64,000 nt of DNA from Stomorhina lunata (lineage: Eukaryota; Arthropoda; Insecta; Diptera; Rhiniidae). Under the pieces are notes generated by a model, which searched no databases, was not told the DNA's origin, and worked only from the letters and a program-made list of their open reading frames with translations. A program made the position numbers and the translations under genes. Shown one piece after another: positions 13,101 to 26,384 of the stretch (its first letter is position 1; the number at the start of each line of letters is the position of its first letter). The DNA lies in assembly GCA_933228675.1 (NCBI GenBank), contig OW121742.1:41799699-41863698 (forward strand). The letters are read 5' to 3'.

Positions 13101-16100
13101 CCGTCGTAAAAATAAAAAAATATATATATCTTCCGTCCATTATATGAAATTAATTTGTATTTTTTATAGTTATGGCAGCCCACGCAGTGTTGTAAGTGAA
13201 AAATACCAAAAATTTGCCGAATGGTATTTACCAACATTTACCCAAGGTGTCTTGGATGTTTTACTCAAGATTTTGGATCAATATCGCAATCGCATTTACG
13301 TTTCTCCACGTGTTCTAACTGATAACTTGACTTATATCAAAAATGCGTAAGTTTTATTATTCATTATACTATTCAACATTTTTACAACTTCGTTTCCACT
13401 TTTAGTGTAAGTCATGCTTACTCTTGGAAGCTTGTCAAACCCCATATGGTTGCTATTATTCAAGATGTTCTTTTCCCTATAATGTCATTTTCCGAACCAG
13501 ATCAAGAATTATGGGAAACAGATCCCCATGAATATATTAAACTTAAATTTGGTAAGTATTTTATAAATAGCTGTCTAAAAGCGATAACCTTAATTGCAAA
13601 GATCAATAACATAAAAAGTGAATTACCAATGTTTTAAGAAACTAATTGTATTCTCTTAAATATACATTATTTTAAAATTTCTTGCAGACATTTTTGAAGA
13701 TTACGCTACACCAGTTCCAGCAGCTCAATCTCTTTTGCATTCATGCTGCAAGAAACGCAAGGGCATTTTGCCCAAGGCAATGAATATTATTATGCAGGTG
13801 AGTTAAGTTCTTATTCTTAAAGTGATATTAAAAAAAAAGAATAAGATACAATTTTTCATTATTACATATTTCACAAATACTATAAGATAAATGCACCTAA
13901 AAACATCACTTTTCATTTTATCTAAATATTTTTCCTCATTTCAAAAAGATTATTACATCACCAAACGCTGACAACAAACAGAAAGATGGTGCATTACACA
14001 TGATTGGTACTCTAGCCGATGTTCTATTGAAAAAGCGTATATATCGTGATCAGGTTGAAAACATGCTTACCACTTATGTATTTCCGGAATTCCAAAATCC
14101 TGCCGGTCATATGCGTGCCCGTGCTTGTTGGGTACTCCACTATTTCTGTGACATACAATTGAAAAATCCCCAAATCTTAGGAGAAATTATGCGTTTAACT
14201 ACCAATTGCCTACTGAACGATAAAGAATTGCCCGTCAAGGTTGAAGCTGCTATTGGTTTGCAAATGTTCCTTAGCTCACAAGATGCCGCTGCACCCTATT
14301 GCGAGGGTCAAATTAAGGAAATCACAAAAGAACTTTTGACCATTATTCGCGAAACAGAAAATGAAGACTTAACAAATGTATTGCAAAAAATTGTATGCAC
14401 TTTCTCAGAACAATTGTTGCCTGTAGCCATGGAGATTTGTCAACATTTGGCCACGACATTTAGTCAAGTCTTGGAAGCCGAAGACGGTGGCGACGAGAAG
14501 GCTATTACAGCCATGGGTCTTTTGAATACAATCGAAACCTTGCTAACGGTTATGGAAGAACATCCAGAAGTAATGAATAATTTACATCCAATTGTTATAA
14601 GTGTTGTTGGTCATATATTCCAAAACAACATTACTGACTTTTATGAAGAAACCTTCTCTTTGGTCTTCGATTTGACATCGAAAACAATTTCGGCTGAAAT
14701 GTGGCAAATGTTGGAACTTATCTATCAAGTATTCAAAAAGGATGGCATGGACTATTTCATTGATATGATGCCAGCTTTGCACAATTATGTAACTATTGAT
14801 ACTCCAGCTTTCCTTTCAAATCCAAACCGTCTATTGGCCATGTTCGATATGTGTAAATCGGTAAGACCAATCGTATTAAACTATGAGTTAGCTAGTATTA
14901 TATTATTATAGCTATATTATTTGTATTATTATTATTATTTTTTTTTTTTTTTGTTTTTAAACAGATGCTAACCAGTTCACCTGGTGAAGATCCCGAATGC
15001 CATGCTGCTAAACTCTTGGAGGTTATTATTTTGCAATGTAAGGGACAAATTGATTCTGTTATTCCCATGTTTGTGGAATTGGCTTTATCACGTCTAACGC
15101 GAGAGGTACAATCCTCTGAATTGCGCACTATGTGCTTGCAGGTAACGCTCTACCCATTGTAATCACTAAAATATTTGAAAATATATTGTAAACATTTTAT
15201 CTAAAGGTTGTCATTGCTGCTTTATACTACAATCCCCAATTGTTGCTTTCAATTTTGGATAAAATGCCACAACCTAATGGAGAACCAATTTCATCACATT
15301 TCATCAAACAATGGTTACTTGATACTGATTGCTTCTTAGGGTAAATACTTTTGCATTTATTTTTTATTTATAAAATATAAAAATATAAATTTTCTAGTAT
15401 TCACGATCGTAAATTGTGTGTTTTGGGTTTGTGCACTCTCATTTCATTGGGTGATTCTAAGCCGTCAGTATTGAGTGAAGTTTCAGGAAAAATTATTCCT
15501 TCATTAATCTTACTTTTCGATGGTTTAAAACGTGCCTATGAATCGCGTGCCCAAGAAGAAGAGGAGGAGGAAGAAGAGGATAATGATGATTGCGAAGGTA
15601 AATTTATTTCAGATTTATACTTTTTACAAATGCGATTGGTGAAGATTATTCAACGATAATTATCTCTAAATTACAATTTTAATTTGTTAAAACGCATTAC
15701 AATGTGATAGTGTACTATAACTATAACACATTATAATGTATTATAACGCATAAATAACAATGTATTACATGGTATTATAATACGATTATAATGTCTAATC
15801 ATACATTATAATGCGATTGAAACATGCACAATTCGTAGCGATGATAATGTTCTGTTTCACAATGTATTATTACACATTACAATGCGATTATAATACATTA
15901 TAACGCATTACAATGCGATTAACAATGTATTATAACGCATTATATTGCTATTACAATAATCATGTATTATAATGAAATTTTAATGTTCTATAGCACGATT
16001 ATAATTAGAGACTCATTATAATGCGATTATAATGTATTTTAACGGGTTCTACTGCGAGTATAATGCATTATGAGTCATTATAATGCGATTATAAAGTTAA

Positions 16101-17055
16101 TTAATATACTATAATAAGATTATGTTTTACAACGCGATTATAATCTGTGATAACTCATTATAATGAGATTATATTGTATTATAACGGATTATAATTCGAT
16201 TATAATGTTTAATAACGCAGTATAATGTTTTACAACGAAATTGTAATGTGTGATAACTCATTATAATGCAATAATAATGTATTTTAACACATTATACTGC
16301 AATTATAATGTTTTAAACGCATTAAACTGCTATTATAATATATTATAAAGCTTTATATATATAACTCATTATAAAGAGATTTTAATCTATTATAAGGTAG
16401 TCATAATGGAATTTCTTATAACACTTTATTTAGAAATTATTTTTTTAACAAAAATTTCTTTTAAATTCTAAATTATGCAGAGGCATTATCTAGCGATGAA
16501 GATGAAATCGATGAGTTTGCTCCCGATTACTTGGAGCAAATTGCCTCTTTCAGTAAAACTAAAGCTGCTGAGGCTGGTATTGAGATGAAGGCTGTTATTA
16601 AAGACGATGACGAAGAGTCTGATGATGAGGAAGAAGATTCCATCGATGATTTGAATGAAACCGCCTTGGAAGGATTCACAACACCTCTTGACGAAGAAGA
16701 GGATGAAAATGCCATTGATGAATATGTCACATTCAAAGAAGTTATTTCGGGTAAAATATGCTCCTCCAATAATTTCTTGAAATATTTTGTTTTATCAATA
16801 AACATATCTACATATTTGAACAAAATTGTTTATTTATTTTCATTTTTATTATTTTTAGCTCTGTCCACCCAAGATCAAGCTTGGTATGCTTTACTCACTG
16901 CTGGTTTGACACCAGAACAGGCCAAGTCCTTACAGGAAGTTGTTGTAACAGCTGACCAACGTAAGGCTGCCAAGGAATCGAAATTGATTGAAAAGCGTGG
17001 TGGTTTTGCATTTACCCAACAAACTGTACCATCTTCATTTAAATTTGGCTCATAA
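7670..17055 (+). CDS. msk: Importin-7 (RanBP7-type nuclear import receptor)
   Basis: Eleven exons (7670-7759, 12128-12861, 13170-13346, 13406-13551, 13688-13797, 13949-14860, 14965-15141, 15207-15340, 15398-15597, 16481-16750, 16859-17055) join in frame to 1,048 residues, essentially the length of Drosophila moleskin. The N-terminus [20 protein letters not shown] with the following importin-beta N-terminal domain, the HEAT-repeat body, and two acidic stretches (about 873-893 and 900-930, runs of Glu/Asp) are typical of importin-7/8. The family carries ribosomal proteins, histones and phosphorylated MAP kinase/SMAD cargo through the nuclear pore in a Ran-GTP-dependent manner. Intron 1 is 4.4 kb and intron 9 is filled with a satellite; the other introns are short. 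It converges on the nucleotidase gene. Confidence 0.97.
8580..8692. mobile_element. Partial MITE, TGTTTGTTC family
   Basis: This fragment reads TTGTTGTTTTTTGAGTAATT, then GACAACATCGGACTGTTTTG, GGTAGTTTC and finally GGGAATAAACATAA. It is the reverse complement of the intact copy at 52249-52396. Only the half with the GAACAAACA end is present. Confidence 0.7.
10120..10149. repeat. TA microsatellite
   Basis: A run of about 14 TA dinucleotides directly abuts the start of the Helitron-like repeat at 10150. Confidence 0.9.
10150..11630. mobile_element. Helitron-like (DINE-type) nonautonomous element, tentative
   Basis: A 5' section with repeated GGTAAAAA(A)GGG motifs is followed by five 132-bp tandem units and then, near 11600, a GC-rich hairpin (CCGAGCAAGGCTCGG) with TCTACCAGGTACTG just after it. 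A central minisatellite plus a terminal hairpin is the known architecture of DINE-1/Helitron-like elements in flies. I do not see a clean CTRR end or a transposase, so the class and both borders are inferred. Confidence 0.45.
10790..11455. repeat. Five tandem units of exactly 132 bp
   Basis: The anchor TTTAGC (TTCAGC in unit 4) recurs at 10829, 10961, 11093, 11225 and 11357, an exact 132-bp spacing each time. Each unit also carries GACAGGTGGCGC(T/C)AC and a CGTAANCTGTNCATTT motif. Substitutions but almost no indels separate the units. Confidence 0.92.
11813..11848. repeat. 13-bp inverted repeat
   Basis: ATGATCATGATGA (11813-11825) is repeated as its reverse complement at 11836-11848 with a 10-nt loop. 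It is small and of unknown meaning. Confidence 0.85.
15690..16425. repeat. AT satellite with CATTATAATG/CGATTATAAT half-units (msk intron 9)
   Basis: About 730 bp made almost entirely of 10-11 bp half-units such as CGATTATAAT, GTATTATAAC and GCATTATAATG, many self-complementary. It fills the 883-bp intron between exons 9 and 10 of importin-7. The same units in reverse orientation form the array at 50060-50740. Confidence 0.9.
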
Positions 17056-19196
17056 TAACAACAACAACAAAACATCGACTAAAGCTTTCTTAACATTTTT
17101 TATCTCTTTAATATCACTTTTGCTAAAACGATAAAAAAACATATTTTAGTTAAAAAATAACTAAAATAACTCGAAACATTAAAGTAAATAGATGTTCACA
17201 ATCTTGGGTTAGTATTTTTTGAATGAAATCTAATGCTATAATCTGTCCATTTTCTACGAAAACCGCGAAGATTGTGAAAATACTTTAATTTAAAAAGTAA
17301 ACAAAAAAATATTTTAATAACACATTTTGTTTTATTTTTTTTAATGTATATTTATTAAACAAAAAAAAAAAAAAAAGAACCAACAAAAACTGTAGTAATT
17401 GCACGCTTTTGGTTATGTAAAAATATTAAAAAAAAAATAATTGTAGTAAAAAAATTATTATTTTTTTTTTTCAAATCTTTTTTTAAGACTTTAAAATTGT
17501 AAAAAACAAGTCAAGTCCTTGGTTTTTTAAAACGTAATATTATACTCTGTTTTAATTTTTCAAAACAAAAAATCGATTGTTGCAATTATTACTTTAATAT
17601 TGTAAAAGTGAACTACACATATTTATGCAAGATCTCATTGAATGAGAATGAGTATATTCTAATATATATTTTATTGTAAATTATCAATAACGCCAAGGCA
17701 TTATTACTCTTTTTATTTTTCCTAAAAAGCTCATTTTTTTATTTAAACATTTTTATATATTTTGCGAATTGTGAAATTCATCGACAACACAATGTTGACT
17801 TATATAAATTATAAAAAGATTATAATACAAAAACAAAATAATTTTTAAGCAGTTTAACGACTTTCTGAAAATATGCGTTTCAATTACATTTTTTTATACA
17901 TTTTTTAGTGTACATTTCATTTTATTACCTAATTATAATTGCAGGAATATATGAAGATTTAAAAACTTTTACTATATATTCAATGAAAAAAAGCGATAAA
18001 TTTACTATATTTCAAGAAGCATGTAAAAATAAAAACGTGTATTAAAAAAATAAAAGAATGTGTGTTTTCCTGTTCACTTTAAAATATGATTGGTTGGAAT
18101 ATGAAATTTCATTCAAATATCTTTAACAGTTTAGAAGTTACGCGGGGTTATTTCTGAAATCAAGTCTCAAAAAACCACTGTGTGTCCTATTTTGAATTAT
18201 TTTAAACTTAACTTTTTACGTTACGATAATACAAGAAAATAAAAAAATATTTTTTGACTTCATAGATAATTTTTATTTAAAATATAGCTTTGGGAAATAT
18301 TGGTAAAACAGTGACCTTTTTATAGTTTGAAAAGTCTCTAACTATTCAAGCATACTGTGACTTAATTAGAAGAATGAGAAGTGTAACTTTACAAGTTTTA
18401 TCGGGAATTTTATAATTTTAGTTTTTTACAAACCATCACCTGAAAATTTCCAACTACAAAATATCATTCAAATCGCTCCGGCCGTTCTTAAGTTATACTC
18501 TTTATTTTTTAACTGTCTTACCTAGGTTCTTATATTTATATTGCCTCAGACCATAAGATGTTTTTCCATTTTTTGACAACTTCGCGTCCGCTCCAATTAC
18601 AACGTTTTTAACAAAATCTAAATAAATACTTCTTTCTTTGTTTATTGTTCAATTCCTTCTGCGCCGGTCTTTCAAATACTGATACTAGAAGTTCTCAATT
18701 CTTAGGTGAACGTCAGATATAAAAGCATCACAGATGTTGACTAAACTTTTATACGGTCATCATCCTTTAATGTAGCTTTTCATTGGCCTCTAAGACAGTA
18801 CAAAGACATCACATTATAAGTTTTATTTATGAAGTAGAAATACAGCTAGGATCAGTAAAAAACAAAATCTTTTTAAATGTATTTCCTTAAGGAATATCAT
18901 TTTATTACAAATTTGATTACGATCTGCTAGGAATCAAAAGGTTTTTTTCGCTATTACTTTAAAATAAATCACACATTAGATAAAACGCAAACTTACAACT
19001 ATTGTACATACATTTAATTAAAATATCTAAAAATACGTAATTTTGAATATCTTCTTAATGAATTAGTTTAATAAATTACATGTAAAAATACGGAGGAAAG
19101 ACTTAATTAACATATCATTAACTCATTCAAAGAATATGACTTTTCATAACATAAAATTTACAAGAAAACATACTGGAGAAAAGTTTGCATTTACAA
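17056..19196. other. Convergent spacer between importin-7 and the nucleotidase
   Basis: This 2.1 kb holds the two 3' UTRs. It begins with a CAACAACAAC run and long A/T homopolymers. Several AATAAA-type signals occur (for example near 18050 on the plus strand). I see no coding exon, RNA gene or organised repeat. Confidence 0.65.
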
Positions 19197-21116
19197 CTAA
19201 ATAAATTCGAAACCCTCATATTTCAGTTCTGTTGCAATATGTTGCTCTGCAAATATCGTTTTGCCTCGTATATCAAATGCAGTAATAAATGTTGTAGTTT
19301 TTCCATTAAGTTCTTCAGTTTTTAGTGCAACAATTAAACGATCATTGCTGCCGGGTATGAATTTAAACGATGAGAATCCATGGGTTTGTTGTGTATTGCT
19401 TGTATCTAGTGGCACAGTTTCGATTTTATTAAACCCTTCGTCAGCTGAGATTAAAAGATTACATCCCATGTGCTCGTCCCGAGTTTCATTGTATCTTTAA
19501 AGGGAAAAATAAATATTTTATATGTGAACTCAAAATAATTGATTTATTACCAACCACCAAACTGAATGCGGTTATATTATCATTTCGTTAGTAATTCTAA
19601 AAATAAGGGCATAGAACCCAATAAAGTATAGGTATTCTGGGCCCTTAATCTAAATTCAAAATTTTGTAAAAAAATAATATTAATCTATTGTTAATAGTTT
19701 ACACTGCAGTCGGTTCTTCGTACCGAAACGACTCGAAAATCTTAAGACTCCGACGAAGGACTGCTAATTTTGCGAAATTACCAATTATATTGCAGTTACA
19801 ACAACATCTTAGATGCCAATAAATTTTTAACTGTATGTTTTTTACTATTAGACCAATTTTAGGAAAACAAATTAGCAACAAAATTAACTAGTTTAAACAA
19901 TTTTAACTACATAAGTCATCATTTTACGTTAGCTGTATAAATTGTATACAATTTGATGGTAGGTATATCAGATTTGACACGTTTTTTCTTGTTTTAGTAC
20001 TTACTTGTCTTTTGAACATCTCCGCGGTAGGAAAAACCATTTTTTATGAACTGCTGACCACACACCACTCTCGTGTATCATATAACCTGGCCAGTTTATT
20101 TGCGAGGACTCCTGACGCAATCTTTTAAAATTATACGACCAATCCAAAGATTTCACTGATCCAGTAGGCGAAATTACCTTAACATACATAGGATTTTCAT
20201 TTTCAAATTCACCTGTCCCCGTTGTCCATTCCTTGCCCATTGAACCAACATACAATAAATTATCCTTCACCGTGGCCCATTCAGACTTAAAACCCTTGGT
20301 ATTATGACCATTGCCATCGAGCAATATTATCCACGGTATAGGTTTCTCTATATTCGTTATATCATACACCAGACCAGTACGATCATCAAAAGTTAATAAT
20401 TTACCATTAAATGTCACGATTTCAGAGAGTTCCATACCGCGACCTTTAAGAGAAAAACTTGATTCAAGAATTGATGGTTCACCAATGTCCCAATTTATTG
20501 TGATTTCATCCTTTTGGCTTATATAGGTGAGGTGACCCTTCTTAAGATAACTTCTCCATACTGTAGCACCATTATTTTCTACCTTTGAGTTAGTATCTAA
20601 ATCGGCCACCATCGCAATGCGATATGTTATGACACCCGGTCTGCCTACTACAGGCTGTGACAAAGGATACGTGCTATTATATGAAGAAAATTCATCTTCG
20701 ACAATTGCTTTGTTGTTGGTCATAAGGCTGCTGCTGCTACTGGCCATACCCCGATGACCGCTAGTGGAACTTGCGTAATTTTTTAGCCAAGCAGCATCCG
20801 AGGATGATGTACTACCTCGCACATAATAGAATAATACAAAGAGTGCACAAACGCCTCCAACTAACATTGCTATGTGATAATTGAAACGTACTGTTCTATT
20901 GCCAATGCGATAGGTTGGCGGTGTCCGCAATGCGGAACGCCAGTCACGACTATACATCCCTACACGTTTAAGGGATGTTCTTGGTGTACTACTATTGTTG
21001 CTGCTTAGTTCTCGATAAGAATATTGCTGCTGTTGCGTGGCGGATGGTATGGAAGAAGTGGCAAGTGATGTCGTGGCGGCGTTTTTATTATTAGCATTAA
21101 ACAAATAGTTATTCAT
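19197..21116 (-). CDS. Calcium-activated nucleotidase (CANT1/apyrase family), membrane-anchored
   Basis: Two exons (21116-20005 and 19494-19197) separated by a 510-bp intron encode 469 residues. The cytoplasmic head is Ser/Gln-rich, followed by one membrane segment (about 80-99, AMLVGGVCALFVLFYYV), giving a type II topology as in human CANT1. The apyrase fold begins near residue 165: YRIAMVADLD, WDIGEPSILES, GRGMELSEIVTFNGKLLTFD, DGNGHNTKGFKSEWATVKD, GSMGKEWT, WSAVHKKWFFLPRRCS, and in exon 2 RDEHMGCNLLISAD and the closing FDIRGKT and YEGFEFI. The family hydrolyses UDP/GDP in the ER-Golgi lumen in a Ca2+-dependent way, supporting glycosylation. The start is the first ATG of the frame. It is head-to-head with Uba2 about 0.8 kb away. 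Confidence 0.95.
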
Positions 21117-21924
21117 TTAGCAAAAATTGATTTTCGTTAAAATCTTCTCTTAAACACTCCTACAGACACACATAATAACTTAAACTAAAGGTAAATTTTA
21201 CACGTAATACTTAAATGTTAAGAACTAATTGATTTTCGTTGTTTTATGCATGTGCTCTAAATAATTTATTTTTTTAACAAATAATACTACTACAACTTTT
21301 TATTTAAACAAAAAAATTTCACGTCAGCTGTTGCTCCGAATTTTTGGCATTGATTTTTGACAGTTTGCATATTATAACGGTCTATACATGCCAGTCTTTT
21401 AACCATACGTCTACTTTGGATAAATTTTCGATAATGATATATTTTACATGTTTACATCTGTGTCTAAGATGATGGAAAATATGTTTGGTTTAATATGTAT
21501 TTTTTTATTTAAATAAGAAAAGTTATACAAATTATACAAACATTATACAAGTATACAATTTTTTTTAATTGTAATATTTATTGCTTTTAGTAACTATATA
21601 AAACCTTAAAATGCTCAGTTAATTTAATTAAAGAGCTAATAAAATTACCGTTAATTTCTCTTTTGCTATTCACTCTGCCTTTTCAACGTCTACACTGACA
21701 TACCATACCATATAGAGAGACATTTGGTGGTGAAAACAACTCGTAAAAAAGGCCTGGCAACACCGCCTTTTAGTAAATAACTGATATCCATCGAATTGGC
21801 AAAACTACATTAAATAAACCGGCGTCTATTTTTTACACATTTTTGCAAAAAGGTAATTTTTATTTTGTAAAACATGTAAAATAAATTATTTTTATTGTTT
21901 TTATCTAATTAAACAGTTAACGCA
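21117..21924. promoter_or_regulatory. Bidirectional promoter region of the nucleotidase and Uba2
   Basis: The two start codons are 809 bp apart on opposite strands, so both promoters lie here. A TCAGCTGTTG E-box core (21324-21333) resembles the CAGCTG core-promoter motif common in fly housekeeping genes. No TATA box stands out. Confidence 0.6.
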
Positions 21925-24475
21925 ATGGCGGCTTCATTAAATGGTGTTTTTCCTAATACTTTACAAGAGAAAATTAAAGCTTCCAAACTGTTGGTGGTCG
22001 GAGCTGGCGGCATTGGTTGTGAAATTTTAAAGAATTTAGTTTTGTCGGGTTTTCCAGAAATTGAGATTGTTAGTAACATATGAAATTTTAAAAGTATAAT
22101 CTCCACTAAGATTCTGTTTTATTTTTAGATTGACTTGGACACAATAGATCTTAGTAACTTAAATCGTCAATTTTTATTCCATCGCGAACATGTGGGTAAA
22201 TCGAAAGCTAAGGTGGCTCGCGAAAGTGCATTACAATTTAATCCCGATGTAAAAATTACAGCATATCATGATAGCATTATGGCGTAAGTATGAAAATTTC
22301 AAATAAGTATGAAAAAAATCCGTTTGATGTGTACCTTAAGCTTTTTATAGTTTATAAATGCATTTATGTTTAAATATTACATACCACGACATTTTAATTG
22401 GTAGAAGCGGTACTTCTATCAGACAATAAGCTTCATCCGATTCTATTTTTAGACTCATTGAAAGGAAGCTACGTTTTAACTCCGGCTACGAACGGCAAAT
22501 ACATTAGAGTATTTTCTTGGAATTATAGCTTTTATAAAACAGTTTATTTTTTTTTTCAACAGAACTGACTATGGTGTAAACTTCTTTAAAAAATTTGATG
22601 TTGTACTAAATGCTTTAGATAATCGTGCAGCCCGTAATCATGTAAACCGCATGTGCTTGAATGCCGAAGTCCCTCTTATTGAAAGTGGTACAGCCGGCTA
22701 TAATGGTCAGGTGGAGTTGATCAAAAAGGGTTTAACACAATGCTACGAATGCACACCGAAGGCTGCTCAAAAAAGTTTCCCGGGTTGTACTATCCGTAAT
22801 ACACCATCAGAGCCAATACATTGCATTGTATGGGCTAAACATCTATTCAAGTAAGCTTTATTAATTAAGTTAATAAATTAAAATAAATAATCAGGCATGT
22901 GATCAGGCCGTTTTTAAAACATATGGTCGAGCTTGACTCACTTTCTTATTTTATTTAAATTACTTTTCCAGTCAATTATTTGGAGAAACAGCCGATGATG
23001 AGGATATTTCACCCGACATCGCTGATCCTGAAGCTCAAGCGGAAAGTGGAAACGAAGAAAAATTAACTACCGAGGCTGAGAATAAAACCGGTGATGATAT
23101 AATGAATACTAATGAAGGAGCTGATGTACCCAAAGATGGCAACATTGTTCGTGTAAACACTCGCCAATGGGCAAAGGACAACAATTATGATGCTGACACT
23201 CTTTTCAATAAATTCTTTTACGACGATATTAAGTATCTTTTGTCTATGTCAAACTTATGGAAGACACGTAAGCCTCCTACTCCCATTAAATGGGATAGCG
23301 TTTTGTTAAAAAAGGATGAAGCTAATGCAGATGAATCTTTTATGAGACAGTACCATAAAACTTGGTCACTAGCTGAATGCGCTGGTGTATTTTCAGACTG
23401 TTTAAAGAAATTGAAAGCCAACCTTGAGAAAGTAGGAGATGGCGATTCTTTAGTTTGGGACAAAGATGATCAGCCTGCAATGGATTTTGTTGCAGCTTGT
23501 GCCAATATAAGAGGGTACATCTTTGAAATAGGTCGCAAAACTCGATTCGAAATAAAATCAATGGCTGGTAATATTATACCTGCTATTGCTACAACTAATG
23601 CTATTACAGCTGGAGTTGTTGTATTGCAAACGTTTAAAGTTTTACAGAATGAATTAGAAAAATGCAAGTCAGTGTATATGCGTCTACGTCCAAATCCACG
23701 TCAACAGTTATTAGTACCCGAGAAGTTTCTTACTGCTCCCAATCCCAATTGTTACGTATGTGCCGCAGAGCCGGCCATACACTTGCGTATTGATACTAAG
23801 CATATGCATATTAAAGAATTCCGTGATGAAGTTCTAATAAAAACATTAAATATGGTTAATCCCGACGTTATAGTCGATGCCAAGGGTGTTGTTGTAATTT
23901 CCTCCGAGGAAGGTGAAACTGAATGCAATGAAGGCAAACTTTTGTCGGAAATGGATATCGTTGACGGTGTTCTTCTTAAGTGTGATGACTTTTTCCAAAA
24001 TTACGAACTCAGCATTATTATAGTACATATTGACGCCGAACGTGACGAACCCTTGTTTGAGGTAATTGCTGATAAAAATCAACTAAAACCCAAGGAGGAG
24101 ACAAAAGAGGCTGATTCAAATGAAAAGTCTAATGGTAAAAAGGAAGATGATATGGCTGATGGTCCTTCAACATCTAAAAAGGCCCGTAAAAGTGAAGTTG
24201 TTGAAGATGATGATGATTTATGTCTCATTGAAGATGAGGACGATGATGTCGTAGAAGTTAAAAGTTCTTCAAATGCAACAACCGAACAAGTAATAGCCGC
24301 AACCGACAAATTGAAAGTAACAAATACGGAAAAACCTGCATCCAAAAAACGTAAGCCTCCCACTGACGAAGAAGTTACGGAAGTATTAGATTCCGATGAA
24401 GAACACGGTCCCACTCAGTCAAAGCGCTCTCGAACTACTGCTCCTGCTGGTGGAGATGTAATTAATATTGATTAG
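21925..24475 (+). CDS. Uba2: SUMO-activating enzyme subunit 2 (Uba2/SAE2)
   Basis: Four exons (21925-22068, 22129-22283, 22563-22850, 22972-24475) give 696 residues, close to the Drosophila protein. The ATP-binding GAGGIG loop is at 26-31, the [20 protein letters not shown] adenylation motif at about 52-71, and the catalytic cysteine in [16 protein letters not shown] is Cys175. Zinc ligands are Cys160/Cys163 (CYEC) and Cys456/Cys459 (CYVC). A ubiquitin-fold domain follows. The C-terminus is acidic with basic nuclear-localisation clusters (SKKARK, KKRK, SKRSR). With Aos1 it forms the E1 that adenylates SUMO and passes it through Cys175 to Ubc9. AATAAA at 24544 is a likely polyadenylation signal. 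Confidence 0.98.
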
Positions 24476-24589
24476 TAGTTTATATAATTTTTTTTATTCA
24501 TTGTATTCCAACTGTAAAGTTTCATAATTCAGACAAAAAACCCAATAAAAATCCATGAAGTGTATATTTATGTAGTAACTAGCTTGGAC

Positions 24590-25255
24590 TTTATTGGACG
24601 CTTATTAAAGAAACCAAAGCCAATTTAAAGTTTTTTTATACAAAAAAACCAAAATGATCCCAAAAATCAATAATTTTCACGATTGAACGCTTATTTAGGA
24701 AACTCCAGCCTAATCAAAATGATCACAAATATCAAGTATTTTTTTTTGATTTGACGGTTATTTAAAAAACTACAGCCCATTTTAAGTTTCTCATACAAAA
24801 ATCAAGTATTTTCTCGATTTGACGCTTATTACAGCCAATTTTACACTTTTCATACAAAAAATCAAAATAATCCTAAAAATCAAGTATTTTCTCGATTGGA
24901 CGCTTATTTAAGAAACTACTGCCCATTTAAAGTTTTTTATACAAAAAATCAAAATGATCTCAAAAATCAAGTATTTTCTCGATTGGGCGCTTATTTAAGA
25001 AACTACAGCCAATTTTAAGTTTTCCATACAAAAAAAAAACCAAAATGATCACAAAAATCAAGTATTTTTTAAATTGGACGCTTATTACAGCCAATTTTAC
25101 ATTTTTCAAATAAAAAATCAAAATCCTAAAAATCAAATATTTTTTAATTGGACGCGTTTTTAATAAACTACAGCCAATTTTAAGTTTTTGGTTAAAAAAT
25201 CAAAATAATCCCAAAAATCAAGTATTTTTCAATTGGACGCCTATTTTAGAAACAT
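24590..25255. repeat. Degenerate minisatellite, about nine units of 67-91 bp
   Basis: The anchor (G)ACGCTTATT recurs at about 24601, 24690, 24757, 24825, 24903, 24990, 25081, 25155 and 25240. A typical unit reads CTTATTTAAGAAACTACAG, then CCAATTTTAAG, TACAAAAAATCAAAATGATC, AAAAATCAAGTATTTT and ATTGGACG. Indels in the T- and A-runs explain the variable period. It fills the spacer between Uba2 and mRpL36. Confidence 0.9.
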
Positions 25256-25398
25256 TGCTTTAGATTCTAAAGTTTAGAGGATACAATACAAGAAGATACA
25301 AATTTATTTTATTTTGCTGAACATTTCTGGCAATGTTGATTTCTAATGTGTAATTTGGCAACTTAACCAAAAAATGCAACTCTGTGGATACTTTTTAG

Positions 25399-25408
25399 AA
25401 CAGCTGAT
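25399..25408. promoter_or_regulatory. Core-promoter E-box AACAGCTGAT upstream of mRpL36
   Basis: AACAGCTGAT fits the AWCAGCTGWT core-promoter element of Drosophila housekeeping genes and sits about 95 bp upstream of the mRpL36 start codon. Its function is inferred from motif and position. Confidence 0.5.
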
Positions 25409-25501
25409 TTGTATCACGGCGAGTGCAATCAAAAGGTTTTATAATTATTATTAACTTTTTAAACATTTATAACAAAACTGTATTAATTAACTCCATTATA
25501 G

Positions 25502-25903
25502 ATGTCATTTGCGACGAAAATATGTTCTTCATTCATTCAGAATGGCTTTAAAACACTTGTGGCTAATGGTAATACCACATCACGTACTTTCCATATGATG
25601 GTCAAGCCATTCTCAATTAGCCAGAGTCCAATTGCTAGCGGCGTGGTATCACCTATATCCATAATTACGGGCATACAGCGTTTGTTGACCCCAGTTTCAT
25701 CATTGATCAATCAAGTTGCTGGTTTCAAGGTTAAAGGACGTCTAAAGCGGCGGTGCAAAGATTGCTACTTTGTTATTCGTCAACAGAGGCATTATGTCAT
25801 ATGTCCAACACATCCGCGCCACAAGCAAATGTCTATGAAGAAACGGGAATACAAATCATGGATTCTTACTCATGCTACACAATCTAAAGTAAGGCCATAT
25901 TAA
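25502..25903 (+). CDS. mRpL36: Mitochondrial large-subunit ribosomal protein bL36m
   Basis: A single exon encodes 133 residues. The N-terminal 70 or so residues are basic and hydroxylated, as expected for a mitochondrial targeting presequence. The C-terminal part is the bL36 fold: [19 protein letters not shown] followed by [14 protein letters not shown]. The zinc ligands are Cys85, Cys88, Cys101 and His107, with the C-x2-C-x12-C-x5-H spacing of bacterial L36. It is a component of the mitoribosome large subunit. The ATG at 25502 immediately follows a CCATTATAG stretch. AATAAA at 25923 lies 20 bp after the stop and is the likely poly(A) signal. Confidence 0.96.
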   Translation: MSFATKICSSFIQNGFKTLVANGNTTSRTFHMMVKPFSISQSPIASGVVSPISIITGIQRLLTPVSSLINQVAGFKVKGRLKRRCKDCYFVIRQQRHYVICPTHPRHKQMSMKKREYKSWILTHATQSKVRPY

Positions 25904-26384
25904 ATACAGATTGTTGAAAATAAATAAAGTTGTTTAATCTATTCCACGTTCGCACTCTACAGGTTTTTGTTTTAAAATTTCCCTGTTTATAAGATTTTTA
26001 ATAAGGGGTAATATAAGTTTGTGCTGATGTATGTACCATTAAGTACTTTGCAGACAGTAGGACCATTGCTATTTGAATTGATCAAAATCGGTCCTCCCAT
26101 TGTTCTCACTTCCCAGAACTGGGGGGTTACCGCGTAACTCGATTCGAAACGGAAAATTTTCGAGTTCGTACAAATGGTACTGTCTAATACGATCTTCGTA
26201 TGTTTTGTTTCGAAAGTGCGGACAAGTTTTTTCGCTTTCGACAAATAAATTTCCCTTTCGTAAATCCAACTGTGTATTACGAAAACGGACATTTTTGTCG
26301 TTTAAAATGATAGGAAATTGTTCGAAAGCTATTTAGGTAGTGACAGCAGTCTTATCTCAATTTTCGGTCGGTACGATTGGCTTC

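Noticed and set aside
22972..24414. Several open frames antisense to Uba2, up to 111 codons
   Set aside because: They overlap a well-supported coding exon in reverse and are Ser/Thr/Val-rich shadows of acidic and Lys codons.
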